Source: an uncultured Bacteroidales bacterium (GTDB taxonomy: Bacteria; Bacteroidota; Bacteroidia; Bacteroidales; F082). Taken from it: 64,000 nt of DNA. The position numbers were made by a program, and so were the translations under genes. The stretch spans positions 184,938-248,937 of the forward strand of contig CAMYYD010000002.1 of the NCBI GenBank assembly GCA_947303395.1. Reading direction: 5' to 3'. The notes beneath the pieces were generated by a model. The model saw nothing but the letters and a program-made list of their open reading frames with translations. It did no database searches and was not told the origin of the DNA. This document shows positions 26,272 to 36,200 of the stretch, piece by piece. Numbering within the stretch: position 1 is the first letter of the stretch; each line of letters starts with the position of its first letter.

Positions 26272-27726
26272 ATGACAATCAACGAATTACAACCAAAAGA
26301 AGTATTTGAAAACTTCTACAGCCTGACACGCATCCCGCGTCCTTCAAAAAAAGAAGCTCAGGTTATTGCTTTTATGAAGAAATTCGGTGAAGACCTCGGT
26401 CTCGAGACCATCGTCGACGCTGCCGGCAACGTCATCATCCGCAAGCCAGCAACTCCTGGTTATGAGAACCGTAAAGGCGTCATCCTGCAGGCTCACCTCG
26501 ACATGGTGCCACAGAAGAACGCCGACACCGTTCATGACTTTGAAAAAGACCCGATCGAGACTTATGTCGACAATGGCTGGGTGCGCGCTAAAGGCACTAC
26601 TCTCGGCGCTGATAACGGCGTAGGAGCAGCAGCTGCAATGGGCGTTTTAGCATCGAAAGACCTCCAACATGGTCCAATCGAAGGACTCTTCACCATCGAC
26701 GAAGAGACCGGCATGACTGGTGCTAACAAACTCGAACCAGGATTCCTCAAAGGCGACATCCTGCTCAACATGGACTCAGAGACTGAAGGCGAGCTCTACG
26801 TTGGTTGCGCCGGTGGTATCGACACTAACGGCTGCTGGACTCCTAAGATGGAGAAAGTCGCCGACGGAATGGCAGCTTTCCAATTGATAGTCAAGGGATT
26901 GAAAGGCGGCCACTCAGGTATGGACATCAACCTCGGAAGAGGCAACGCCAACAAAATCATGAACACCTTATTAATCATGGTGTCACAGAAATTCGGCGTG
27001 CGTCTCGCAACTATCAACGGTGGCAGCTTGCGTAACGCTATCCCAAGAGAATCGTTCGCAACAATCGTTGTCCCAGCCGACAAAGTCGAAAAGATGCAGA
27101 AGTTTGTCGAAGAATACAACACAGCTGTTAAAGAGCAGTTTGCTGAGACAGAGCCAGATCTCGCCATCGCAATGGCAGCAACAGAGATGCCAGCTGAAGT
27201 CATCGACAACAAGACATTCAAGAACATGCTCGAGGCTATCGCAAAATATCCAAACGGCGTCATCGGAATGTCGAAAGATTTCGAAGGCACTGTCGAGACA
27301 TCATCGAACCTCGCTCTCGTGAAATCTGAAGACGGCAAGATCATCACCTGCTCACTGCAACGTGGTCTCGTCGACGAACTCAAAGACAAACTCGCTGAAG
27401 ACGTGCGCAACGTCCTCGAAGCTCATGGCGCAAAGGCTGAGTCAAGCGGTTCATACCACGGCTGGAAACCGAACATCGACAGCCCGATCCTCGCCACGAT
27501 GAAGAAAGTTTACAACGAAAAATTCGGCAAAGAGCCAAAAGTCATGGTCATCCATGCCGGTCTCGAATGCGGTATCCTCGGCGCAAAATATCCTAACTGG
27601 GATATGATTTCGTTCGGTCCTACCCTCGTTCACCCGCACTCACCAGACGAGGCTTTGAACATCGAATCAGTGACTCCGTTCTGGGAATTCCTGGTTGAAA
27701 CATTGAAAAATGTACCTGAAAAATAA
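26272..27726 (+). CDS. pepD: Aminoacyl-histidine dipeptidase (M20C)
   Basis: A 484-aa cytoplasmic metallopeptidase that cleaves Xaa-His and other dipeptides. M20 metal-binding motifs are in order: QAHLDMVPQKN (first zinc ligands), GTTLGADNGVGAAAAMG (bridging Asp), IDEETGMTGAN (catalytic Glu pair) and a C-terminal VIHAGLECGILG and GPTLVHPHSPDE. Length equals the usual 480-490 aa. It lies 19 bp after the hydrogenase-like gene and may be co-transcribed with it, although no functional link is evident. Confidence 0.94.
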   Translation: MTINELQPKEVFENFYSLTRIPRPSKKEAQVIAFMKKFGEDLGLETIVDAAGNVIIRKPATPGYENRKGVILQAHLDMVPQKNADTVHDFEKDPIETYVDNGWVRAKGTTLGADNGVGAAAAMGVLASKDLQHGPIEGLFTIDEETGMTGANKLEPGFLKGDILLNMDSETEGELYVGCAGGIDTNGCWTPKMEKVADGMAAFQLIVKGLKGGHSGMDINLGRGNANKIMNTLLIMVSQKFGVRLATINGGSLRNAIPRESFATIVVPADKVEKMQKFVEEYNTAVKEQFAETEPDLAIAMAATEMPAEVIDNKTFKNMLEAIAKYPNGVIGMSKDFEGTVETSSNLALVKSEDGKIITCSLQRGLVDELKDKLAEDVRNVLEAHGAKAESSGSYHGWKPNIDSPILATMKKVYNEKFGKEPKVMVIHAGLECGILGAKYPNWDMISFGPTLVHPHSPDEALNIESVTPFWEFLVETLKNVPEK

Positions 27727-27741
27727 TTTTTCAAAAAAATG

Positions 27742-27771
27742 TTGTACGTATTAAAAACTTTTGTAATTTTG
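27742..27771 (+). promoter_or_regulatory. Promoter of rpmH
   Basis: TTG (27742-27744), a 19-bp gap and TAATTTTG (27764-27771); the rpmH start is 49 bp further on. Confidence 0.75.
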
Positions 27772-27820
27772 CAGTCCGAATTTTAAGGTCAGAAAAAAGA
27801 AAAAATAAATACATAAGACA

Positions 27821-27967
27821 ATGAAACGTACATTTCAACCATCGAACAGAAGACGCAAGAACAAACACGGTTTCAGAGAAAGAATGGCAACTGCTAATGG
27901 TCGCAAGGTTTTGAAAGCCCGCCGCGCAAAAGGCAGAAAGAAGCTCACAGTATCTGACGAGTATTGA
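27821..27967 (+). CDS. rpmH: Ribosomal protein L34
   Basis: A 48-aa basic ribosomal protein of the large subunit. [18 protein letters not shown] and [19 protein letters not shown] are the family hallmark. The C-terminus KKLTVSDEY is slightly extended compared with E. coli. It is read from ATG at 27821 to TGA at 27967, stands alone with its own promoter and terminator, and is not next to rnpA or dnaA. Confidence 0.98.
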   Translation: MKRTFQPSNRRRKNKHGFRERMATANGRKVLKARRAKGRKKLTVSDEY

Positions 27968-28006
27968 TTCGGCGAAGCCGTACCTAATAATTAATTATTT
28001 AAGGTT

Positions 28007-28040
28007 AAAAAAGAGACAATGCGCATTGTCTCTTTTTTTT
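28007..28040 (+). terminator. Terminator after rpmH
   Basis: AAAGAGACAATGC pairs perfectly with GCATTGTCTCTTT, followed by eight T. The T-run abuts the next promoter. The stem contains GAGACAATGC and resembles the GAGACG palindromes only superficially. Confidence 0.9.
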
Positions 28041-28041
28041 G

Positions 28042-28049
28042 TATCTTTG
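28042..28049 (+). promoter_or_regulatory. Promoter -7 box of the C25 protease
   Basis: TATCTTTG directly after the rpmH terminator and 22 bp before the ATG. Confidence 0.55.
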
Positions 28050-28071
28050 TCCCCTCATTGGGTCAAATTAC

Positions 28072-29886
28072 ATGAAAAAACTGACTAAAATATTATATTT
28101 GTTTTTATTGATTTTTTCAATCAATAAGATGGTTTTTTCTCAGATTCCCGATTTCTTCAATGTGCCGCGAGCCGATGAAATCGGCGAGCGGCGTGACGGA
28201 TGCGACTACCTAATCATCACTCCTGATGACCCTGCAATAAAAGAGTGGGCCGACACGCTCCGCAACTTCCGTGAAGTTCAAGGCATCATCACCAAAGTCA
28301 TTACCATGAATGATGTTGGAGCCAATCACCCAGACTCATTAAAAGCGTTCCTGCGTAATGCATGCGATGAATGGAGTCCTGCCCCTACTGCTGTGTTACT
28401 GCTCGGCGACTTTTCTTCCAACCCTGCAAGAGGCATAACATCGTATGCTCTCGACGACCACCCTGAAGGACATGCCTTCGGGCCGTATCTCGCTGACAAC
28501 AAATTAGTTGACTTCAACAACAACGGGCTTCCCGACATGGTGATAGCACGTATGCCCGCCGCCTGCGGCGGCGAGGCACAACTCATGGTGCAAAAGACAT
28601 TAAACTATGAGCGCCACCCATATTCCGATGAGTATTATTACGCTCATCCGACGACTGCCATGGGTTACCAACGCTCACGATGGTTCCAACTCTGCACCGA
28701 AGTGATTGCAGGATACCTCGAAAGTCATGGCAAGCAAGTCATACACCTTAACGCCATTCATGCCGGCACACCCGACTCTGTGTGGTCGACAGGACAAAAG
28801 ACTCAAGACGTGCTCGATTACTTCGGTCCCGATGGCCTCGGCTACATTCCAGCCACCATGTCGCATCTCACCGACTGGAGCGGAAACGCTGAAAAAATAA
28901 CACAAGCACTGGAAGACGGCACTTACCTGCTCATCCACCGCGACCATGGCACATTCCAAACATGGGGCGAGCCTTATTATAGCAACAATATCGTCAACAA
29001 CCTTGCCAACGACAAGCTGTCTTTCATCATGTCGGCAAATTGCCAGACGGGCGACTTCAGCTACGACAGCGGCGATAACGACTGCCTAGCCGAGCGTTTC
29101 CTACGCATACCTAATGGAGCTGTCGGTATCATAGCAGCTTCACAATTGTCGTATTCCTACGTCAACGACACCTATGTCTGGGGCTTTTTCGACTACCTCT
29201 ACCCCGACTTCATGCCAGATTACGGCGAGCAACAATACGACTTTCAATATCCTGCTTTCGCCAACGCTTACGGGAAATACTTCCTGCAACAATCATCGCT
29301 TCCTCATAACGCGAGCCTTAAACCTCTCACAAACAACCTGTTTCATTATTTCGGTGACGCTTATCTTCAACTGTATTCAGAGGTTCCGCAACATCTTATC
29401 GTCAACCACCCCGAAACAATCAACCCTGGCATGATGTATGTGTCAATCAATGCCGACGAAGGTACTCATATAGCATTATCAATTGACAATCAATTGATTG
29501 CACGAGGTAAATCTTATGGCTCAGCTACAACGCTTCATTTCACCAATCTATTATCCGAAGGCGACACCATTAAAGTTGTAGCGACAAAGCAGAACCATTA
29601 TCGCCACGAGAGCTACATTCGCGTTACAAGCAGCATAGGTGTTGATGAAATATCACACAACAGCTATCATATTTACCCAAATCCGACACAGGGCATCATC
29701 CACATTCAAGGTCCCGACATCAATAACATTAAGGTATTCAACGCTTTAGGACAAGAAACAAACATCAGCGGCAACTCTTCATATGATGATGTCATCGAGC
29801 TTGACTGCAGTAACCTGAGCACTGGCATTTATTACGTTATCATATCCGGCAAAGACACTGTTGTAAAACGCTTCGTCAAAGAGTAA
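28072..29886 (+). CDS. Secreted gingipain-type cysteine protease (C25) with T9SS domain
   Basis: A 604-aa secreted cysteine peptidase. Signal peptide (to about residue 24), then a C25 catalytic domain starting RDGCDYLIITPDDP, with catalytic His292 (LLIHRDHGTF) and Cys324 (MSANCQTGDF), then an immunoglobulin-like segment, and a type A T9SS domain (YHIYPNPTQGIIHIQG ... IYYVIISGKDTVVKRFVKE). The ATG at 28072 (MKKLTKI) is chosen over a TTG at 28039 lying in the promoter. Compared with gingipains it lacks a long propeptide and haemagglutinin repeats. Its stop codon directly abuts the stop codon of the convergent fimbrillin-like gene, with no terminator visible between them. Confidence 0.92.
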   Translation: MKKLTKILYLFLLIFSINKMVFSQIPDFFNVPRADEIGERRDGCDYLIITPDDPAIKEWADTLRNFREVQGIITKVITMNDVGANHPDSLKAFLRNACDEWSPAPTAVLLLGDFSSNPARGITSYALDDHPEGHAFGPYLADNKLVDFNNNGLPDMVIARMPAACGGEAQLMVQKTLNYERHPYSDEYYYAHPTTAMGYQRSRWFQLCTEVIAGYLESHGKQVIHLNAIHAGTPDSVWSTGQKTQDVLDYFGPDGLGYIPATMSHLTDWSGNAEKITQALEDGTYLLIHRDHGTFQTWGEPYYSNNIVNNLANDKLSFIMSANCQTGDFSYDSGDNDCLAERFLRIPNGAVGIIAASQLSYSYVNDTYVWGFFDYLYPDFMPDYGEQQYDFQYPAFANAYGKYFLQQSSLPHNASLKPLTNNLFHYFGDAYLQLYSEVPQHLIVNHPETINPGMMYVSINADEGTHIALSIDNQLIARGKSYGSATTLHFTNLLSEGDTIKVVATKQNHYRHESYIRVTSSIGVDEISHNSYHIYPNPTQGIIHIQGPDINNIKVFNALGQETNISGNSSYDDVIELDCSNLSTGIYYVIISGKDTVVKRFVKE

Positions 29887-31728
29887 TCACTCTGTAACCA
29901 GACGTATCGAACAGCCATGCGATCTATCATCCAATCTCATAGGCTCAAAACCAGTAGAATGAAACGCTAGACAGTAGGCATAATCATTGTCATACAACGA
30001 GCTAGTCCAATAAAACCCAATCAATCCGACACCAACCGTAGAAGTATAGGCCCTCCTGCCTCCACATGTCAGAAACACCGCACCGTTTTCCTCCATCTGC
30101 GCCCATTCATCAAGATCATAAACATTTACAGTATAGTCTTGAAGAACCCCTGCGGTAAAACAGTTTGGATAAGGATCCGTCCAATCATCCGGCAACAATA
30201 TTAAACCGTTATAATTCCTAGTTTCAGTATCAATCCTCCCATATGCGAACTTTTCAGTCGCATTTTCTCTTGAATACAAAATATAATTTATCTCTTCAAC
30301 CGTCAGCGAACGCCATTGTTTATAAGCCATACCGCCATTGGTAATCGCGCCATAGCCCCAATCAGCCATACCATTTCCATCATACAAATTCATATTCGGA
30401 TCGCCGTAAGCATAATAATTCTCATTGCCATCAGTCGTCAGCCAAGGTTGGTAAACAGCCGCTCCGTGATTAAAACCGCTCTCACCCCAGGCGAAATGCT
30501 CAATATCACTATAATTCCTATAATCCGGACCAAGATTGAGATTTACCGTCTTCACAAGACCGTATTGTTGTTCAACAAATCTCAAAGTACTCTTTCTTTT
30601 TCTACCGACAAGTATACCAGTTGAAAATAGCACCTGCCTACCTTCACTATTAACTGTAAAAAAACCATGTTTTGCTCCCGTCGGAACAAACTGCTCATTG
30701 GCAACCACAGGAATGCCTTCTGAAACATTCCCGTTCTCATGAATCTCAGGAACGGCCCCTCTGTGTCCTTTATAAATCCCGGAAAATGCCGAGCCGTCTT
30801 CACCTTCCCCGACCGCATCTTGTGGCAAAAGCACAGCCCATCTGACGCCACAGCCAGATCCCAAAGTTATTTTTCCTTCATTTTCACTGCCATACGTAAA
30901 CGAAGCACTGGCAAAATCAACAGTAACCATGTTATTCATGCCTTTAATACAAGTGCCGGCGAACGGCGACAATGTCGTAACATTAAACTTGGCCAAAGCA
31001 CATTTATTTTGAAGCTGCGCCGTATATGTGGTAATATCCGGATCATACATCTCATTGGATGGCGCATACGATATCACAGGAAGTTTAACAGCCTGATCAG
31101 CAATAGAAACAGAGCAGCTTGTGGTTTTCCCGGCAGTCAGCGTACCGGCATCACGATTCCCAAGATGATAGAAATGCAAATAATCAGTGGTGCTTGGATT
31201 AGTTATCGTACCGGAAAACAGACCAGCATCGTATACCAACTTACCGACATATTTCCCGTTGTTTGCCACTATAATCTCATCGCCATCCTCAAAGCTCACC
31301 TCACCTGTCACGGGATTGACGTTGGTTTTCGTGCCATCCCCTACTCGCAACTCTATCCGAACATCATCACTATAATAAGCTGCAGCCTGATTCTTCTTAC
31401 ATTGAGTCAGTCCAAGAATCATCATCGAAAAGACAATAGCACACGTGTAAAAACGGCAATCAGTGCGTCGATTTTTAAACAATAAGTATCCTATCGCTGC
31501 CGCTGTCATAATCAGCAAGCCACTGCCGACAGGTGCATCGAAGGAATTATTTGTAATACTTCCCGACACTTCTACTTCAACAGCACGATCTCCGTAATCA
31601 TTAGAGCTGGTTGTGAAAAACCCGTCGGCTCTACTGCCCTGACCGTTCATGGCCACAGGCACAATCAAATTTGTCGCAAAAACCAAAGAAAACACTAAGG
31701 TTTCGATTTTAAATTTTGATTTTTTCAT
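29887..31728 (-). CDS. Fimbrillin-like surface protein, fused form
   Basis: A 613-aa exported protein combining what are two genes at 60473-62337. Residues 1-88 match the 92-aa protein: signal peptide, SRADGFFTTSSNDYGDR, then APVGSGLLIMTAAAIGYLLFKNRR, a hydrophobic tail with basic end. Residues 89-613 match the 527-aa lipoprotein: ILGLTQCKKN corresponds to its lipobox (Cys110), followed by a fimbrillin-like domain (VSFEDGDEIIVANNGKYVGKLVYDAGLFSGTI and CALAKFNVTT) and a C-terminal FISUMP-like domain (GFYWTSSLYDNDYAYCLAFHS ... HGCSIRLVTE). Near the junction the DNA contains a TGA in a neighbouring frame, so a one-base shift would recreate the split form. It could be a true fusion, a frameshift or a sequencing error. 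Confidence 0.72.
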   Translation of the reverse strand: MKKSKFKIETLVFSLVFATNLIVPVAMNGQGSRADGFFTTSSNDYGDRAVEVEVSGSITNNSFDAPVGSGLLIMTAAAIGYLLFKNRRTDCRFYTCAIVFSMMILGLTQCKKNQAAAYYSDDVRIELRVGDGTKTNVNPVTGEVSFEDGDEIIVANNGKYVGKLVYDAGLFSGTITNPSTTDYLHFYHLGNRDAGTLTAGKTTSCSVSIADQAVKLPVISYAPSNEMYDPDITTYTAQLQNKCALAKFNVTTLSPFAGTCIKGMNNMVTVDFASASFTYGSENEGKITLGSGCGVRWAVLLPQDAVGEGEDGSAFSGIYKGHRGAVPEIHENGNVSEGIPVVANEQFVPTGAKHGFFTVNSEGRQVLFSTGILVGRKRKSTLRFVEQQYGLVKTVNLNLGPDYRNYSDIEHFAWGESGFNHGAAVYQPWLTTDGNENYYAYGDPNMNLYDGNGMADWGYGAITNGGMAYKQWRSLTVEEINYILYSRENATEKFAYGRIDTETRNYNGLILLPDDWTDPYPNCFTAGVLQDYTVNVYDLDEWAQMEENGAVFLTCGGRRAYTSTVGVGLIGFYWTSSLYDNDYAYCLAFHSTGFEPMRLDDRSHGCSIRLVTE

Positions 31729-31836
31729 TTTTAATTTTTTTGTTGTTAATAAATAATATTATAGCCGCCAGCACCTTGCCGCCGGTTCATTCTTCACATA
31801 TTAACAACAGGAAATTCTATTCCGTTTTTGGTGCTG

Positions 31837-31866
31837 CAAAAATAATACTTTTTTTGATACACCAAA
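31837..31866 (-). promoter_or_regulatory. Promoter of the fused fimbrillin-like gene
   Basis: TATTTTTG (31837-31844) and TTTG (31863-31866) on the minus strand with an 18-bp gap. The leader to the ATG is about 100 bp and includes a GC-rich stretch at 31763-31785. No phased repeat array like that at 62517-62600 is seen here. Confidence 0.6.
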
Positions 31867-31875
31867 CTATTTTTC

Positions 31876-31910
31876 AAAAAAAATAAGGATGCAGCACCGC
31901 CACATCCTTA
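31876..31910 (-). terminator. Terminator after porV
   Basis: TAAGGATG (31903-31910 read on the minus strand) pairs with CATCCTTA (31884-31891), with an 11-nt loop, followed by eight T. It overlaps the -33 side of the downstream promoter. Confidence 0.85.
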
Positions 31911-31931
31911 CTCTTTACTCTCTACTCTTTG

Positions 31932-33128
31932 TTAATCAACTTTTTCCAATTTTGTGTTCTTATCCCACTTGTTGATGTTGAAAGCGAGGTTGAAACGCAA
32001 TGTTCCTTCCAATGGATTCGTTCCCGAGTTAGCCTTGTTGTTCATAGGCACGAGGTAAGAAACATCGATTGCGAACACGTTGTAACGCAAACCTGCACCG
32101 AAGGTTAAATATTTACGGTTACCCTTCATCTGAGATTCATGGAAATAACCTGCACGCACTGCGAACATCTTATTATACCAATACTCGGCGCCAATGCTCC
32201 ATGTAAACTCCTTCATCTCCTCACTGAATCCGCCTGGAGCGTCGTAGAATGACTGAATCATTCCCTGAATCATTGAAACATTAGGATCTTTGCCTTCTAA
32301 AATATTCAAACCTGTTGAATCGTAAATAGGTGGAGTTGGAACCAATAACTTGTTGATATCCACCGACAAAGCGATTGAGTTATACTCATCAATATTAAGT
32401 TTCAAAGTCGGACCCAAACGTAAATTTGTCGGGACAAAGTCAGTTCTTGAATTTGCGTTGGTGTAGCTCATCTTACTACCCATGTTGGTAATAGCGACAC
32501 CCCATGAGAAATCACCGTCAATGCTGCTGAAATATACAGGTCTCTGATAGTAGACAGCGACATCAGCTGCCACCGACCATGCTGCTCTTGAATAATTTGT
32601 GACGCCCTGTGTAAGATGTGAATAGATAAATCTACCAGCCACTGCCGCTGACAAATAATCACCGAGTTTCCTCGAATAGCAGAGGTCGAATGCGAACTCA
32701 TTAGGAGAATATGTTCCTAAATCTTCATTACCAGGACCACGGAAATTAATCTCACCAAGTGAGAAATATTTCAAAGAACCTGCAATAGCCGACTTGTCGC
32801 TCATACGCTTTGAAACAGCGAGATATGCGATATTCATATCAGGAACAAGCTTTCTCAACCATGGGCTGTATGCCAAACCTACACTGAAATCGTCTTCAAT
32901 AAAAGCGTATTTCGCCGGATTCCAATGCATTGAATAAACATCCGGAGATGTGGAAACACCTAAATCGCCCATACCAGCCGAACGTGCGTCCGGTGCAATA
33001 ATCATAAATGGAACAGCAGTGGAAATGACATTATAATCAATATCCTGTCCCGTTTCCTGCATCTGTGCTTTTGCGATGACTCCTGTCATCAAAAGACTCA
33101 TTAAAATAACGAAAGATTTCTTAAACAT
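31932..33128 (-). CDS. porV: T9SS outer-membrane shuttle protein PorV (LptO)
   Basis: A 398-aa outer-membrane beta-barrel of the FadL-like PorV/PorQ family that collects T9SS cargo from the translocon and brings it to the PorU sortase. A signal peptide ending AKA is followed by MQETGQDIDYNVISTAVPFMIIAPDARSAGMGDLGVSTSPDVYSMHWNPAKYAF, the family hallmark. It follows the two porU genes, an order shared with P. gingivalis and F. johnsoniae. A -7 box TAAATTTG at 33148-33155 suggests it also has its own promoter. Confidence 0.94.
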   Translation of the reverse strand: MFKKSFVILMSLLMTGVIAKAQMQETGQDIDYNVISTAVPFMIIAPDARSAGMGDLGVSTSPDVYSMHWNPAKYAFIEDDFSVGLAYSPWLRKLVPDMNIAYLAVSKRMSDKSAIAGSLKYFSLGEINFRGPGNEDLGTYSPNEFAFDLCYSRKLGDYLSAAVAGRFIYSHLTQGVTNYSRAAWSVAADVAVYYQRPVYFSSIDGDFSWGVAITNMGSKMSYTNANSRTDFVPTNLRLGPTLKLNIDEYNSIALSVDINKLLVPTPPIYDSTGLNILEGKDPNVSMIQGMIQSFYDAPGGFSEEMKEFTWSIGAEYWYNKMFAVRAGYFHESQMKGNRKYLTFGAGLRYNVFAIDVSYLVPMNNKANSGTNPLEGTLRFNLAFNINKWDKNTKLEKVD

Positions 33129-33147
33129 ATACTTCTAAATTACGCTG

Positions 33148-33155
33148 CAAATTTA
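33148..33155 (-). promoter_or_regulatory. Promoter -7 box of porV
   Basis: TAAATTTG on the minus strand, 19 bp before the porV ATG; a weak TTCG lies at the -33 position. Confidence 0.45.
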
Positions 33156-33200
33156 AACATTTATTTCTTTTAACGAACATGTTTTTTATTTATTGTATAT

Positions 33201-36200
33201 TTATCGAATAATTATCATTCTTTGTGTCGTATGATAATCATTTCCTTCAGAATCATTCAGATATACCTTATATATATAAATGCCCGATTGCAAAAGGTGT
33301 CCGTTTTCATCGCATCCATCCCACTCCATCCTCAAATATGGTGTTGCCAAATTATTGTATGTCAACGCATTAACACGACTTCCAGCGACATTATAAACCT
33401 CAATTACGACATCGGCTGTAACCGACAATTTATCATACTCAACAGTAAAACAGGTTTTATCACTGAACGGATTAGGATAATTCCGGACATTTTTCAGAGT
33501 TTTGTTGTTAACTCTCTCAATATCAACAATAATTGACGCTGCATTGCTGTTGTCGTGCGTATCCCAAGCTTTTAAAGTCAAAACATTACGTCCCTCAGGT
33601 AGATTCAAGTCAACAGACAGAGTTCCGCTTGTATAATCGTCAGCAGTTTGTTCAAAGAACTCATTGACAATCATAGCATTGCACGAATTTTCCGATTCAA
33701 TTGCAAGAGTCATGTTACGACCCAAAGCAGTATTATAATGATAAATTCCTTGCGGATCGTGAATATTAGCCGTCAACTTTCCATCCCATTGCATTTCAAT
33801 CGACGGACCTTCATTATCAAGCGGTACAGTCGAAATTCCGCCGACGATAATTTTATCGACGAAACCGCTCGCATCGGTCATGTTAAGAGTATCGACAGCA
33901 TACAAACTCATCCTCGCCATACCATCTTGATTATTAACAGATCTCGGCACAAGATAAGTAAATGAAAAGCTGCCGTTTACCACCGATGCCTTGCCTTCAT
34001 AAATGACATCGCTGAAAAGCGTAAACTCATGATAATTACCACTGGTACTTGAATTATTCAAAGTGCAATACGTGGATTTATTATCGAACATTTTGGGATA
34101 CACAAAACCGTTAAAATCCTCAGCCACGCTGCCATCTTCGTCAATCACACGACCTTCCATCGTAACAGAATCCATCGGTGCCACCATAGCCGTGTCATTG
34201 ATATAATTTCCTGCGATTATCCTGTCAATTACAATATCTTTTTGTGGATAAGTGAAACGCAAGGCCGGATCTCCGTAAAACACATAAGAAAGATAATTCG
34301 TGCTATTCGACGCGTTTTCCTCTTTTGTCAAACGAATAAAATCTCCCATTCGAAGTGTCCGCATATTGTTGCCAGTGAGTATATGCTTGTATAATGTCCT
34401 AATAATCCTTGAATTTATTGATGATGTTGTAGGGCGTGTCGTGGTATACATGCCTATCGCTCCACCATTTTCCATTTTAAACATTATCTCGCCCGCCGAG
34501 ACAAACGAAGCATCGTCAAAAGCGCTGAACTCGCATGTACCTGTAGACACAAACGGTAAACGATAACGATTCTCCATCTTATCTATATCAGTGATTCTCA
34601 GCAAATTAGAATTACTCAAGCCTTTCACGCCACCATGACCGTAATAATTCATCAGCATGATGCCTTCGTCAAATTTATCGAGAATCGATGAGGTAACTTC
34701 CGGATAATAAAACGCTCCGGAAGCCATTTTTTGACGAATATAAGCATCAGAATAAACCTTATCGACGTTAAAAGTAGGCTTCAACGATGTCACCTGACTA
34801 TCAAGCAAATCGTTCGACTTGGAATATTCTTTATTGTCATCGGCAAACAAAAGAATGTTATTACGCCATTTGCCCATGTTTTTCACAGAATTGACATAAC
34901 GTTTAATTTTCTCGACAACAATCTCAGCTTCGTATGCGTCCACCACAGGTATTCTACCCACGCCCAAATCCATCAACCCCAGACATTCCTCGCCTTCATC
35001 ATTGTCCATCAATCCATAGTAATCGTCTGTAACATAAGCGTTTATCTCATTTACGACATTCAAAGCCTCATACGGCGGCACAAAATTATTATCGTACCCC
35101 TCAACATTCTTGTAATCATTGGCTCCACGACCCAATATTAACACATACTTCAGTTCAGGCGATCTTTTGTAAACCATCCTGATGAAGTTGCGAATTGCAG
35201 TAACATCCTGCGCTCCCGATGAAAACTCGTTATAAATCTCATCCACAAACACCACTTCGCTCAGCATTCCGTCCTCTTCCTCGTGAAATGCTTTAAGCTC
35301 TTCAGCTTGTTCTGCAAAAATCTTATGTGTTATGATAAGCATGTCGGCAGAAAAGACTGAATGCAGATTTTGATTGCCAATCTTGTTAATTGATTTTACA
35401 CTTTTCAGATCCGATTCTTTGTAAACCACATAAGAACTTGGTGTTTCGCATGAAATTTTATACTGGATTTTACCATCCTCAATGTCAAAATTCTGAATTT
35501 TGGGCGATAACGGCTCAGTAACATCAACAACTGTCATATCCTGCGTCGCTTCATCTATCGAGACTATCCGCAACGGCTTGTTATCATCGGCAAACACTGG
35601 GAATTGCAATTGTTCATCAGTATAAGTCAATGAGCGCCATACATTTAAACTCACATAATCGAGACCGACAAAGCTCGTTGTATTAATCGATATCAACTGC
35701 AAGGCAACCTCAAGTTCATCTGCCATGACACTGAAATTTGAACTGATATCTTTCTCCACTCCAAAGCTGTAATCACCTGCTTTTTTAATATCAATAACAC
35801 TTCCGATCTGCACTCCGTTGACCTTTAACATGACTTTAAAATTCTCGGTCTTTGACGCGCCGATAAAGCTAGTCTGAATGTATCCAGGTTTCGTCAAATC
35901 CGCATTTTTAAAAACAAAAGGTACTGTAATTGATCTATTATCGCCATCAGCAGTCTCACCATACCATTTTCTGCCTCTGTGATAATAATTATGCAGATCT
36001 GTTTCATGATATTTCTTGTCGAGAAACGTTGTGATAACGCCTTCAGGATTACCTTCCGGCTGCACCTTAACGGTCATACGTTTTCCATCCTGTCGATTAT
36101 CAATCTTAAGGAAATAAAAAGACGTATCTGAGTAATAATTTGTGTTATAAGTGAACTTATTATCACCCATTTTCCACGTCACAGGACTCTGTCCGTAAAA

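Noticed and set aside
27968..28006. tRNA or small RNA after rpmH
   Set aside because: Only a small hairpin (TCGGCGAAGCCG) is present; no cloverleaf or conserved tRNA boxes.
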